A stretch of DNA of 64,000 nt, taken from assembly GCF_900113705.1 (NCBI RefSeq), contig NZ_FOQI01000003.1:242979-306978 (forward strand), read 5' to 3'. The stretch comes from Collimonas sp. OK307. GTDB lineage: Bacteria; Pseudomonadota; Gammaproteobacteria; Burkholderiales; Burkholderiaceae_D. Both the position numbers and the translations under genes were made by a program. Below, piece by piece: positions 26,650 to 36,090 of this stretch; the first letter of the stretch is position 1; every line of letters starts with the position of its first letter. Under the pieces are notes generated by a model that was not told where the DNA came from, searched no databases, and saw only the letters and a program-made list of their open reading frames with translations.

Positions 26650-28446
26650 GTGATCCCTCAATCCTTTATTCAGGACCTGCTCAACCGCGTCGACATTGTC
26701 GATGTGGTGGGCAAGTACGTGCAATTGAAAAAAGGCGGCGCAAACCTGATGGGCTTGTGCCCTTTCCATAACGAAAAATCACCTAGCTTCACGGTGAGTC
26801 CGACTAAGCAGTTTTATCACTGCTTTGGTTGTGGCGCGCATGGCACGGCGATCGGCTTCCTGATCGAATATTCCGGCCTTGGCTTTGTGGAAGCAGTGAA
26901 AGACCTGGCGCAAGGCGTCGGCATGACGGTGCCGGATAACGACGATAAGATCCCGCCGGCACAACGCGCTGAATACCAGGCAAAGAGCCTGGCCTTGTCC
27001 GACGCGATGAACGCTGCCTGCGATTTTTATCGACAACATTTACGCACTGCACCCAATGCCGTCGACTACTTGAAGCGACGCGGCTTGACTGGCGAGGTTG
27101 CAGCGAAATTCGGGTTGGGTTATTCGCCAGACAACTGGGATAGCCTGCGCCAGGTCTTCCCCGACTATGAAGTGACTGCCCTGGTCGAATCCGGCCTGGT
27201 GATCGACCGAACTGATGAAGATGGTAACAATCGCAAGCGCTATGACCGCTTCCGCGATCGCATCATGTTTCCAATACGCAACACCAAAGGGCAAGTTATC
27301 GGTTTTGGCGGCCGCGTATTGGATGGCGGCGAACCGAAGTACTTGAATTCGCCGGAAACACCCTTATTTCAGAAGGGTAATGAGCTGTATGGTTTGTTCG
27401 AAGCGCGCCAGGCAATCCGCGACGCGGGCTACGTGCTGGTAACTGAAGGCTATATGGATGTGGTGGCGTTGGCTCAATTGGGATTCCCGCAGGCAGTAGC
27501 CACATTGGGAACCGCCTGCACACCGACCCACGTGCATAAATTGCTGCGCCAGACCGATCATGTCGTCTTCAGTTTCGATGGCGATCGAGCTGGCCGTAAA
27601 GCGGCGCGGCGTGCTTTGGATGCCTGCCTGCCCCATGCGACCGACAATAAAATCATCAAATTCCTGTTTCTGCCGCAGGAACACGACCCGGACAGTTTTG
27701 TACGGGAAATGGGCGCGGAGGCATTTGAGCGGCAGATTCATGACGCCATGCCTTTATCGCAATTTTTACTGAACGAGGTCACGACCGAAGCCGATTTGAA
27801 CACGTCTGAAGGACGGGCGCGGGCGCAATACGACGCCAAGCCATTGCTGCAATTGATGCCTCCCTCTTCATTGAGGCTGCAGATAGTGCGCGGCCTGGCG
27901 CAGTTGACACAATCGACGCCGAACGAAATCGAGTCCTTGTTTGAACTGACGAAGCCGATCGCTACCGCGCGCCGCGCGCCACCGCGCAGCAACCGGCCGG
28001 CGCCAGTCGGACTGGAGCGGCAAATCATCCGTTTGCTGGTCGCCCACCCGGCATTCGCCTCGGAACTGGATGATGCAGCGCTGGATGCTGTGGCGCACTT
28101 TGCACCGGATCGCGCAGAAATGCTGGCCCGCCTGATTACCGCCAGCCATGCGATGGGCGAACAAGCCAATTTTGCAACGCTGGCTGAACATTTACGCGAA
28201 GGCGGCGAGGATTTTGAATCGTTGATTGCAGAAATTGCAGCAGAATCGGAATCCGAAACCGAAGCGGCGCGATTAGAACTGGCGGGCGCAATTCGCCAGA
28301 CTAAAATGAAGATATTGAAAGACGAACTCGATCAGTTGGCAGCAACCGGACTTGGCAATGAAGAAGCGCGCAATCGCTATCGGGAATTGATGCAAAAACA
28401 GGAACAGTTGCGGCGCGAGGCTGAAGCGGAAATGAATTTACGTTAA
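26650..28446 (+). CDS. dnaG: DNA primase
   Basis: DnaG makes RNA primers at the replication fork. The 598-residue protein has an N-terminal zinc-binding domain (CPFHNEKSPSF and FYHCFGCGAHG), the TOPRIM core around VTEGYMDVVALAQ and FSFDGDRAGRKAA with metal-binding acidic residues, and a C-terminal DnaB-interaction domain. Translation starts at GTG 26650 (MIPQSFIQDLL), which matches the family N-terminus; no ATG is available there. It lies 52 bp after yqeY and before rpoD. Confidence 0.97.
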   Translation: MIPQSFIQDLLNRVDIVDVVGKYVQLKKGGANLMGLCPFHNEKSPSFTVSPTKQFYHCFGCGAHGTAIGFLIEYSGLGFVEAVKDLAQGVGMTVPDNDDKIPPAQRAEYQAKSLALSDAMNAACDFYRQHLRTAPNAVDYLKRRGLTGEVAAKFGLGYSPDNWDSLRQVFPDYEVTALVESGLVIDRTDEDGNNRKRYDRFRDRIMFPIRNTKGQVIGFGGRVLDGGEPKYLNSPETPLFQKGNELYGLFEARQAIRDAGYVLVTEGYMDVVALAQLGFPQAVATLGTACTPTHVHKLLRQTDHVVFSFDGDRAGRKAARRALDACLPHATDNKIIKFLFLPQEHDPDSFVREMGAEAFERQIHDAMPLSQFLLNEVTTEADLNTSEGRARAQYDAKPLLQLMPPSSLRLQIVRGLAQLTQSTPNEIESLFELTKPIATARRAPPRSNRPAPVGLERQIIRLLVAHPAFASELDDAALDAVAHFAPDRAEMLARLITASHAMGEQANFATLAEHLREGGEDFESLIAEIAAESESETEAARLELAGAIRQTKMKILKDELDQLAATGLGNEEARNRYRELMQKQEQLRREAEAEMNLR

Positions 28447-28755
28447 AAATTTGCTTAAAATATAAGCGGATCGATGTAAAAGAGGGAAATCCGGCAGCAC
28501 AAAGCGGCCGCTTCCATTGGAGGAAAGGCCCTCCATATGCTATAATTAAAGGCTTTAGATTCAACACCTTAGGCTTAGCCAAATTGGGCGTTGAATTGAT
28601 AGTAGCACCAGATTGATTTAGGTGGATAGGACGTAACGAGGAAAGAACCGGCGCTCAGGTGATTCTGTCAGCGATTCAGGCTTATCAAAATTCAACGGAC
28701 AGAGTACAGGCAGCTGCTGCACGCAAATCAGTGTAACCAATTGGTATTTAATTCC
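28447..28755 (+). promoter_or_regulatory. rpoD leader with extended -10 promoter
   Basis: This 309-bp stretch holds no gene. It has an extended -10 promoter, TGCTATAAT (TATAAT at 28541-28546), with TTGGAG at 28517-28522 and an 18-bp spacing. A small dyad, TGGAGG-AAAGGC-CCTCCA (28518-28535), overlaps the -35. A second dyad brackets 28560-28595 (TTCAAC with GTTGAA). Transcripts from this promoter would carry a leader of about 205 nt before rpoD, which is long and suggests separate, possibly post-transcriptional control. Confidence 0.6.
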
Positions 28756-31242
28756 ATGGCGAATGCAATGAAGAGACCAGCGAAACCCCTGACACTTTCT
28801 GTAAAAAATACGAAGCCGGCAGCGGCCAAGGGCAAAACAAGCAGTTCCTCTTCAAGCGCGCAATCCACCGTTAAAAAGACGGCAGTTTCACCCAAAACGG
28901 CAGTGAAGCCCGTTAGCAAGAAGGTAGTTTCTAAAGCAACTGCAACGACCACGAATGCATCAAGAGCTGTTGCAAAACCAGTATCTGTGAAATCGAAAGC
29001 CCCTGTGACAAACAAGAAACCACAACTCAAAGTCGTCAAATCATCCAAAAACGTAGCGGCAGCTCCAGTTAAAGCCGACGTCAGCGTGATGATTGGATCA
29101 GGCGTAAGTCAAACCACGGATGCCGCAACATTGGCGGCGATTGATACCTCCGGCTATATCTTGCCGTCGGTGAAGGTACCGGGACGTCGTGGCCGCAAGC
29201 CAAAAGAATTCCAGCCGGAAAACGACGAAGTCGCGGCACTCAATGCCGTCGAGCGCGCTGAACTGAAAGCGGTCGACAAGGCCAAGGCGAAAGATCGCAA
29301 AGCCAAGGAAAAGGCCTTGCTGAAAGACGCCTTCTCGTCCGACACCGAAGCTAGCGAAGAAGAACTCGAAGCCCGCCGTCAAAAGCTCAAGACCCTGATC
29401 AAGATGGGTAAAGAGCGCGGCTTCCTGACCTTCGCCGAAATCAACGATCACCTGCCTGAAAACATTATCGATCCGGAAGCCATCGAAGGCATCATCGGTA
29501 CTTTCAGCGACATGGGTATCGCCGTTTCCGAACAGGCGCCTGACGCAGAGACTTTACTGCTGTCCGATAACGTTGCCACCGTCGCCAGCGACGACGATGC
29601 AGAGGCTGCGGCAGAAGCTGCGCTGTCTACCGTCGATTCAGACTTCGGCCGCACCACCGATCCGGTCCGCATGTACATGCGTGAAATGGGTTCGGTCGAA
29701 CTGCTGACGCGCGAAGGCGAAATTGAAATCGCCAAGCGTATCGAAGACGGCTTGAAAGACATGATCCAGGCAATTTCCGCCTGCCCGACAACCATCGCAG
29801 AAATCCTGCTGGCTGCCGACAAGATCGGCAAGGACGAGATCAAGATTGACGAAATCGTCGATGGCCTGGTCGATCCTAACCAGACAGACGAAGCAGCAAC
29901 CGCCAGTGCAGCAGTAGTTGCCACCGACGACGACAGCGAAGAAGACGAAGAAGAGGAAGAAGAAGCCGAAGAAGAAGATGACGCCAGCTCAACCTCTGGC
30001 GCTGCCGGCTTCTCGGCTGAACAACTTGAACAATTGAAGCGTGATGCACTCGGCAAGTTCGAGACCATCTCGACCCAGTTCGACAAGATGCGCAAGGCTT
30101 TCGAAAAAGAAGGCTACAACTCGAAGCCTTACGTCAAGGCACAGGAAATCATCTCGAATGAATTGCTGGGGATTCGCTTTACCGCCAAAGTCGTCGAAAA
30201 ATTGTGCGACACCCTGCGCGGTCAGGTCGATGAAGTACGTCAGATCGAGCGCCAGATCCTTGATGTCGCGGTGAACAAGTGTGGCATGCCGCGCCCGCAT
30301 TTCATCAAGGTTTTTCCAGGTAACGAAACCAATCTCGACTGGGTCGACGGTGAAGTCAACGGCAACCATGCATACAGCACCGTGCTCGGCCGTAACGTAC
30401 CGGCTGTGAAAGAGTTGCAGCAACGCCTGATCGACTTGCAAGCACGCGTCGTGTTGCCATTGCCTGATCTGCGCGGCATCAACAAGAAGATGGGCGCCGG
30501 TGAACGGAAAGCCCGGATGGCCAAGCGCGAGATGACCGAAGCCAACTTGCGGCTGGTGATCTCGATCGCCAAAAAATACACCAACCGTGGTTTGCAATTC
30601 CTGGATCTGATCCAGGAAGGTAATATCGGTTTGATGAAAGCGGTCGACAAGTTCGAATATCGCCGCGGCTATAAATTCTCGACCTATGCAACATGGTGGA
30701 TCCGTCAGGCCATCACCCGTTCGATCGCCGATCAGGCCCGCACCATCCGTATTCCGGTGCACATGATCGAAACGATCAACAAGATGAACCGCATCTCGCG
30801 CCAGATCTTGCAGGAAACCGGCGCCGAACCGGATCCAGCGACTCTCGCGATCAAGATGGAAATGCCGGAAGACAAAATCCGCAAGATCATGAAGATCGCC
30901 AAAGAGCCGATTTCGATGGAAACACCGATCGGCGACGACGACGATTCCCACCTGGGCGATTTCATCGAGGATAACAACACGCTGGCACCGGCGGATGCAG
31001 CTCTGCATGCATCGATGCGCGGTGTGGTGAAAGATATCCTGGACTCGCTGACCCCACGTGAAGCGAAGGTATTGCGGATGCGTTTCGGGATTGAAATGTC
31101 GACCGACCATACATTGGAAGAAGTCGGCAAGCAATTCGACGTGACGCGTGAGCGGATTCGTCAAATAGAAGCTAAAGCGCTGCGCAAGCTGCGCCATCCA
31201 TCGCGTTCCGACAAGCTGAAGAGCTTCCTCGAAGGTAATTAA
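28756..31242 (+). CDS. rpoD: RNA polymerase primary sigma factor RpoD (sigma-70)
   Basis: The housekeeping sigma factor, 828 residues, is longer than the 613 of E. coli. Extra length is an N-terminal Lys/Ala/Ser-rich, basic low-complexity segment (residues ~1-130) and a very acidic insert, [15 protein letters not shown], in the non-conserved region. Region 1.2 ([21 protein letters not shown]), region 2 ([17 protein letters not shown]), region 3 and the region 4 helix-turn-helix ([19 protein letters not shown]) are intact. The ATG at 28756 was taken; an in-frame TTG precedes it and ATG 28768 is an alternative. No good Shine-Dalgarno is visible. Confidence 0.97.
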   Translation: MANAMKRPAKPLTLSVKNTKPAAAKGKTSSSSSSAQSTVKKTAVSPKTAVKPVSKKVVSKATATTTNASRAVAKPVSVKSKAPVTNKKPQLKVVKSSKNVAAAPVKADVSVMIGSGVSQTTDAATLAAIDTSGYILPSVKVPGRRGRKPKEFQPENDEVAALNAVERAELKAVDKAKAKDRKAKEKALLKDAFSSDTEASEEELEARRQKLKTLIKMGKERGFLTFAEINDHLPENIIDPEAIEGIIGTFSDMGIAVSEQAPDAETLLLSDNVATVASDDDAEAAAEAALSTVDSDFGRTTDPVRMYMREMGSVELLTREGEIEIAKRIEDGLKDMIQAISACPTTIAEILLAADKIGKDEIKIDEIVDGLVDPNQTDEAATASAAVVATDDDSEEDEEEEEEAEEEDDASSTSGAAGFSAEQLEQLKRDALGKFETISTQFDKMRKAFEKEGYNSKPYVKAQEIISNELLGIRFTAKVVEKLCDTLRGQVDEVRQIERQILDVAVNKCGMPRPHFIKVFPGNETNLDWVDGEVNGNHAYSTVLGRNVPAVKELQQRLIDLQARVVLPLPDLRGINKKMGAGERKARMAKREMTEANLRLVISIAKKYTNRGLQFLDLIQEGNIGLMKAVDKFEYRRGYKFSTYATWWIRQAITRSIADQARTIRIPVHMIETINKMNRISRQILQETGAEPDPATLAIKMEMPEDKIRKIMKIAKEPISMETPIGDDDDSHLGDFIEDNNTLAPADAALHASMRGVVKDILDSLTPREAKVLRMRFGIEMSTDHTLEEVGKQFDVTRERIRQIEAKALRKLRHPSRSDKLKSFLEGN

Positions 31243-31250
31243 GGTTAATC

Positions 31251-31293
31251 GTGAGTCATTCAGCGTTTTTTGAATGCATTTTCAATGATTCAC
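31251..31293 (+). other. Inverted repeat after rpoD
   Basis: GTGAGTCATT (31251-31260) pairs with AATGATTCAC (31284-31293) with one G-T pair. An alternative, CATTCA with TGAATG, lies inside (31257-31276). No T run follows, so it is not a standard terminator; it may protect the rpoD mRNA 3' end or weakly attenuate read-through to the tRNA. Confidence 0.35.
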
Positions 31294-31327
31294 GATAATT
31301 CAACTACCTTTCATTCAGGTATTTTTC

Positions 31328-31333
31328 TATAAT
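31328..31333 (+). promoter_or_regulatory. Probable -10 box of the tRNA gene
   Basis: A perfect TATAAT lies 92 bp before the tRNA. No clear -35 was found at 16-18 bp, so an independent tRNA promoter is plausible but unproven. Confidence 0.4.
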
Positions 31334-31425
31334 ACGGGATTGATTTTAAGATGCTGTAGTGCGGTTAAGCGGATATGTCTTCCGCAGACGCCGTAAGCAC
31401 GACAACTACAGCGCCCTGAGGAATT

Positions 31426-31504
<79 letters not shown>

Positions 31505-31510
31505 AGACTG

Positions 31511-31552
31511 ATGCGGGCTGCATGATATTTCATGCAGCCCGCATTTTCTTTT
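31511..31552 (+). terminator. Rho-independent terminator of the tRNA gene
   Basis: A 14-bp perfect stem (31511-31524 with 31531-31544, core GCGGGCTGCATG) encloses a 6-base loop and is followed by TTTCTTTT. Confidence 0.92.
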
Positions 31553-31557
31553 GGTGG

Positions 31558-31745
31558 GGATTTTTTTGACCAATTCGGTCAATTGCCGACCTTAAAGACT
31601 CCGTTGCCAGGTGCGCGTAACGCTGAGTACTGGCGGACGTTAGATAGCCCCTTGTCGTCACTGCTCATGGCGCTCGCCACATTCGGCGCCGGATTCGTCA
31701 TGCTTTTTCGAAAAGCGGGAATGAACCAAGTGGGATTTACAACAC
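31558..31745 (+). pseudogene. Possible remnant of an MFS (metabolite:H+ symporter type) transporter
   Basis: A short open stretch translates to a fragment with DSPLSSLLMALATFGAGFVM, which looks like the second transmembrane segment region of CitA/MHS-type major facilitator transporters, where ATFGAGF(L/V)xRPLG is common. The sequence goes out of register immediately after (LFRKAG instead of RPLGA). No start, ribosome binding site or continuation is found, and the frame begins inside the tRNA terminator. This is recognition by eye of a short segment, so confidence is low. Confidence 0.3.
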
Positions 31746-31971
31746 TGCGACGACGATCGATTGATGCACGCAAAGGCAGCTAATGGACGAATGCCTACAA
31801 CCCCCTGACATTTCAGAGTCCGCAGCACTTTACGCCGGACATCTTTACCAATTACAATCACGCACGAAATTTCCACAAAGAAACATTTAGCTTTACCTGA
31901 ATCATTGCAAGGCAAGGCATCTCAGGAAGTCGAGCCGTCCTATCTCTTTAGCCCAAAGGCAGCGTGTTTTA

Positions 31972-34791
31972 ATGAAAAACAATAAGAAGCTTCTTGCTCT
32001 CGTTTTAGTCGGCACTATCCTGAGCCAGTCCGGTTGCGGTGGTGGCGGCGGATCAGGCGACAGTGCAGGAACTGCACCGACATCGATTGCAGCCCCGGCG
32101 CCCGTGGCCGCTGTAAGCATCAGCGCGCTGTCAAGCCCTAGCGCATCTGCCGGCGCCACCTTGACGATCACCGGAACCGGCTTTCAGAAAGTAACCACCG
32201 TTACCATCGGCTCGGCGACAGTCGCTTTCACAATCGTCAGCGATACGCAAATTACGATTACGATTCCTGTCGTTGCGGTGAGCGGGGCCGTCACATTGTC
32301 CGGTTCAGGATTTTCAGTGCAATCGGCGACCACGTTTACTTCCAGCCTGCCGTCACCGCTGGTAACAGGCGTGTCTACCGTCAACGTAGCCGCCGGCAGC
32401 AATTTCACTATTTACGGGACTAATCTTGATCGGGTTAGCGGTTATCAGATAGCGGGCGTCAATCTGACGATCGTCAATAGTTCCAGCACTTCGGCGACAC
32501 TCGCCATGCCGGCCCAGGCGGTTTCGGGTGTGTTGACGCTGATCGTAAACGGCGCTCCGGTCAACAGCGGATATCAATTCAACGGCTATCAGCCGGCATC
32601 GATTGTGGCCGTGCTGCCGCAGCTCGGCATCGTTGGCAGCAGCGTCACGATTAGCGGCAGCGGCCTGGCAGCGGTAACCAACATCCTGTTCGCCAACGGT
32701 ACGATTGCGTCGGTATCCAGCGCATCTAACAGCACCGTCACCTTTACCGTTCCGGCCGGCGCCGCTTCCGGCCCTCTGGCTGTGGTTGACCGCTATCAGG
32801 AAGTCCACAGCGCAGCAGTCTTCTCCGTAGTGCCGGCTGTCACCGTGACCGCACTGCTCAGCTCCACAAGCGGCGCCACGACGGTACTGACGGTTACCGG
32901 AACAAACCTGAATACCGTCACTGCGGCCAAAGTCGGCAATTCGAGCGCGACCATCGTCAGCAGCAGCGCTACCCAGATCGTGCTGAACGTAAAACTTGGC
33001 GCCAGCGGCACCGTGATGCTGACAGCGCCGGGCCAGGCGGCCGTCAATGCCGGCACCATCGATAGCACAGGCGGCGTCGGGCTATGGATCAGCAGCATCG
33101 ACTTTGCAAATGTGTTCGACAAAAATTCCACCGACCCGACGCTGCGCCTGACGCCTGGGCGCCCTGCCCTGGTACGTGCAACGGTTCTCGCACCGGCAGC
33201 CGGCACCAAGAGCCCGGTAGTAAATTTGTCAGTCAGCAGCAGCACCGGTGCGACATTAGGCGTACTGACGATGAGCGGACCGGCCAATCTGCCTACCGCG
33301 CAAGATGACTACAGCCTGAATAACAGCTTCAATGCAGTCCTGCCTGCGGCCTGGGTACAACCCGGCGTCAAAGTCGGCATCAGAGTAGCGGCTGGCGCCA
33401 ACAGCAGCCCGGCTAGCCAGGACGTATCGCCTGCCGTCGGTGCGCCGACCAGCCTGCGCGTCGTTCTGGTGCCGCTTACGGTCGGAAGCGCCACCGGCGT
33501 GTTGCCACCGGCACTGTCAGACGTCCGGGCAGCATTGGCACGCGTCTATCCCTATGCAAACGGCAATATCGTGGTGCAGCAACGCTCACCTCTGGTGATC
33601 AGCGGCGCCACTAACACTGCCGGCATGAATTGGTCAAGCGCATTAGGACAACTGGAAAGTGCGCGCCGGACCGAAGCTCCGACCGCCTTTTACTATGGTT
33701 TTGTCCCGATGTATGCGCCGACCCCTTCGTCATTTATCGCGGGCCTCGGTTATTTAGGTACCACAGCTCAAAGCAGCGGTTCTCCAGTATCAGCAATTGG
33801 TCTGGACTGGACCAGCAGCGCCGGCCAAGGCGATCCGTTCGATAATAAATGGCCGCAGTGGCAAGCAATCATGGTGCATGAGATGGGGCATAACCATTCC
33901 TTGATGCATGCTCCCTGCGGCGGCGCAGCCAATCCGGATCCGGCCTACCCCAACGCCACCGCCGACCTCAGTTCACTGGCGGTCTACAACAGCCCCTATA
34001 ACAGCGACACGCAGGTAGGTGTATTAAGCGCGCCGCTGACGCCAAGCAACACGCAAATGAAAGATGTCATGGGTTATTGCGGCGGCACATGGTTCTCTGA
34101 TTTCAGTTACATCCGGGCGCAGCAGTTTGCCGAGTCGCGCACCGCCGCCATTCCGCAACCCCTGGTTCTTGCTACTGCCGCTAGCATAGCAACGCCAACG
34201 CCTGACGGTTATCTGACCATATCGGGTGAATTAACTGCCCATGGCGTGCTGCTGCACCCTGCATCAGCGTCGGCTGCCAAGACGGGAATCGATACCGCGA
34301 CAGCCAGGTCGATCCATGAATTACGTCTGCATACAGTCAGCGGCCAGACTTACAAACTACCGTTCGAACCGGTCAGTGTGGCCGATGCCGCAGATGCAAC
34401 CAGCCACTTTTGGGTCAGCTTGCCCAATCCGGGAGAGATCGCGTCTATCGAGGTTTTGCGCAACGGGCAATTGCAAGCCATGCAGCAGCCTAAGCAAGCG
34501 CAAAGCCTGAAAATCGCAAGCCAGTCTGCAACCGCCGGCAGTGCTCAGGCGATGGCATCATCGGTCAGCTGGGCAACCTTGAACGGGCGCCTGGCAATCA
34601 CCTGGAACGCAACCCTGGAACCATTCTTGTCGGTGATCTACGTCTCCCCTGCAGGCGTCAAGACTGTGCTTGGCGGTGGCCTGGAAAGTGGCAAGGCGTC
34701 ATTTGATATTAAAGACTTGCCAAGCGGCGGCCGTTTCGATCTCAGCTTGTCATCGCCAATACAAGCGCGCCTGGTTAGTTTCCCGCATTAA
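31972..34791 (+). CDS. Lipoprotein with IPT/TIG-like repeats and a metzincin-like metalloprotease domain
   Basis: A 939-residue secreted protein. It starts with a lipoprotein signal peptide ending LSQSGC, so it is expected to be lipid-anchored. Four Ser/Thr-rich, Ig-like IPT/TIG-type repeats are seen at about residues 45-365 (each with a G(T/S)xL or ITGTGF-like motif). The C-terminal half carries a zinc protease motif, HEMGHNHSLMH (residues 636-646), and a possible Met-turn DVMGYC (Met700). This resembles the StcE/TagA (M66) type of mucin-cleaving proteases, whose motif is HExGHNxGxxH; here serine replaces the usual glycine. Possible target: host or fungal surface glycoproteins, by inference. 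Confidence 0.7.
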   Translation: MKNNKKLLALVLVGTILSQSGCGGGGGSGDSAGTAPTSIAAPAPVAAVSISALSSPSASAGATLTITGTGFQKVTTVTIGSATVAFTIVSDTQITITIPVVAVSGAVTLSGSGFSVQSATTFTSSLPSPLVTGVSTVNVAAGSNFTIYGTNLDRVSGYQIAGVNLTIVNSSSTSATLAMPAQAVSGVLTLIVNGAPVNSGYQFNGYQPASIVAVLPQLGIVGSSVTISGSGLAAVTNILFANGTIASVSSASNSTVTFTVPAGAASGPLAVVDRYQEVHSAAVFSVVPAVTVTALLSSTSGATTVLTVTGTNLNTVTAAKVGNSSATIVSSSATQIVLNVKLGASGTVMLTAPGQAAVNAGTIDSTGGVGLWISSIDFANVFDKNSTDPTLRLTPGRPALVRATVLAPAAGTKSPVVNLSVSSSTGATLGVLTMSGPANLPTAQDDYSLNNSFNAVLPAAWVQPGVKVGIRVAAGANSSPASQDVSPAVGAPTSLRVVLVPLTVGSATGVLPPALSDVRAALARVYPYANGNIVVQQRSPLVISGATNTAGMNWSSALGQLESARRTEAPTAFYYGFVPMYAPTPSSFIAGLGYLGTTAQSSGSPVSAIGLDWTSSAGQGDPFDNKWPQWQAIMVHEMGHNHSLMHAPCGGAANPDPAYPNATADLSSLAVYNSPYNSDTQVGVLSAPLTPSNTQMKDVMGYCGGTWFSDFSYIRAQQFAESRTAAIPQPLVLATAASIATPTPDGYLTISGELTAHGVLLHPASASAAKTGIDTATARSIHELRLHTVSGQTYKLPFEPVSVADAADATSHFWVSLPNPGEIASIEVLRNGQLQAMQQPKQAQSLKIASQSATAGSAQAMASSVSWATLNGRLAITWNATLEPFLSVIYVSPAGVKTVLGGGLESGKASFDIKDLPSGGRFDLSLSSPIQARLVSFPH

Positions 34792-34798
34792 AGCGATA

Positions 34799-34827
34799 TG
34801 ACCGGACGGCGCCACGCGGTCCGGTCA
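34799..34827. terminator. Hairpin between convergent genes, no T run
   Basis: TGACCGGAC pairs perfectly with GTCCGGTCA around an 11-base loop, directly after the protease stop and before the stop of the opposing gene. The lack of a T run makes intrinsic termination uncertain. Confidence 0.45.
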
Positions 34828-34849
34828 GTTAGCAACCCGTGGCATCAAT

Positions 34850-35830
34850 TCAATGCAGCTGCTGCCCCGGGGTCAACACATCCCGACGTGGCGCCTGCTT
34901 GAACAGCGACAAGATAAGGTCAACTGCTGCCCCATTGAACGCGGCATATAGCGCAGCCTGTTTTTCACCCCATGCATCCCAGCGCCGCCATAGCTGCCAC
35001 TGCTGCTGACGCATCTGTTTCTCCCAGGCGGCATCCAGAGCTTGTTCATGCCGGATCCAGTCTTTCAATTCTGCGGTTTGCTGTGGGGGCGGGCGCGGAC
35101 CCAGGATTTGTTCCGTGCTCACACAAAATGCACCATACAAATCATCCATCTGGCGCTGTTCGCTGTCAGTCCAGAAATCAGACCGCGCTTGCTCTCCGGC
35201 AAAATACGCCACGGCGCCACACAGCCGTCCCATTTGCTCGACGTCAATCCTCTGCAAAGGAGTTGCGAAAGAGGCGAACAAATCCTCCAGGTGCCGGCCG
35301 TCCTCTTCGTCTGCAGCGCCTGTCTCTATAGGGGTATCCGGTGCAAGAACGGGCCACTCGCTGTCGTCAATCGCCAAGCCGGCAAGTTCTTTGTCGTGCA
35401 ATACTTTAAGTCGCGCCGCCACACCCTTCAATGGTTCCGTAGCGCAATATTGAGCTATACCCCATTGCGTATCGTGCAGCAGCCAATGGGCGTAACGTTG
35501 CGAGGCTGGGCCGAGATCCACCCCTACAGGGATGGCTTCGATCAGGTCGATTGCCTGCGCGCGCGCGCTGATTTTTCCTTCCGACTGGCGCAGCCAGCAT
35601 AGTACGTCAATCACCACGGCAAGCGTCTCGGGCACGCCAAGTTCGTCACTAAAGCGGTGTTTGCCCCCTGCTGCGCAATCAGAGGGTTGGTTGTCCGGGC
35701 CGAGCTCGCCCTCGCGCAAACGCGCCAGGCAACGCTCCTTCTGCCCGGGATCCGCCGCGAAGCTGATCCAGCCATTCGCTATCGTGTGTGTTCCGAGTGA
35801 AGTCATACGCGATGAGTTCTTCTCATCCAT
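34850..35830 (-). CDS. Hypothetical protein, unrecognised
   Basis: A 326-residue soluble protein with no signal peptide or membrane segment. It is acidic overall and rich in tryptophan, glutamine and alanine, and mostly helical by composition. The C-terminal part (RHEQALDAAWEKQMRQQQWQ and on) looks like one long amphipathic helix. I do not recognise the family. Coding is supported by length, normal codon use and a purine-rich site (GGGGATGAT) before the ATG at 35830. It is convergent with the metalloprotease and divergent from the FtsK-type gene 260 bp away. Confidence 0.6.
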   Translation of the reverse strand: MDEKNSSRMTSLGTHTIANGWISFAADPGQKERCLARLREGELGPDNQPSDCAAGGKHRFSDELGVPETLAVVIDVLCWLRQSEGKISARAQAIDLIEAIPVGVDLGPASQRYAHWLLHDTQWGIAQYCATEPLKGVAARLKVLHDKELAGLAIDDSEWPVLAPDTPIETGAADEEDGRHLEDLFASFATPLQRIDVEQMGRLCGAVAYFAGEQARSDFWTDSEQRQMDDLYGAFCVSTEQILGPRPPPQQTAELKDWIRHEQALDAAWEKQMRQQQWQLWRRWDAWGEKQAALYAAFNGAAVDLILSLFKQAPRRDVLTPGQQLH

Positions 35831-36090
35831 ATCATCCCCTTGGTCGCCCCTGCCATCTTTACCACGCTAAGTATGCTCGCAGTTCTGACAACGCACTACT
35901 GCCAGGTACGAAACACCTGATGCTTTTTCGGTTAATATCACCTACTTTGATTTCAGGACGTCCTGCCAACCTCGTCGGGCTTCCTTCGCTCCAGGCAGCG
36001 GATCCGGCTTATGTCGATCGGAACCCTGCCGTATCGTGATTAGCATAAGCCTCCGGATTACCGGACATCGATTTTTCGTTGAATTTGAGT

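Noticed and set aside
31505..31560. An integration (att) site at the tRNA 3' end
   Set aside because: The tRNA is directly followed by its own terminator. No integrase gene or downstream repeat of the tRNA end was seen in the window.
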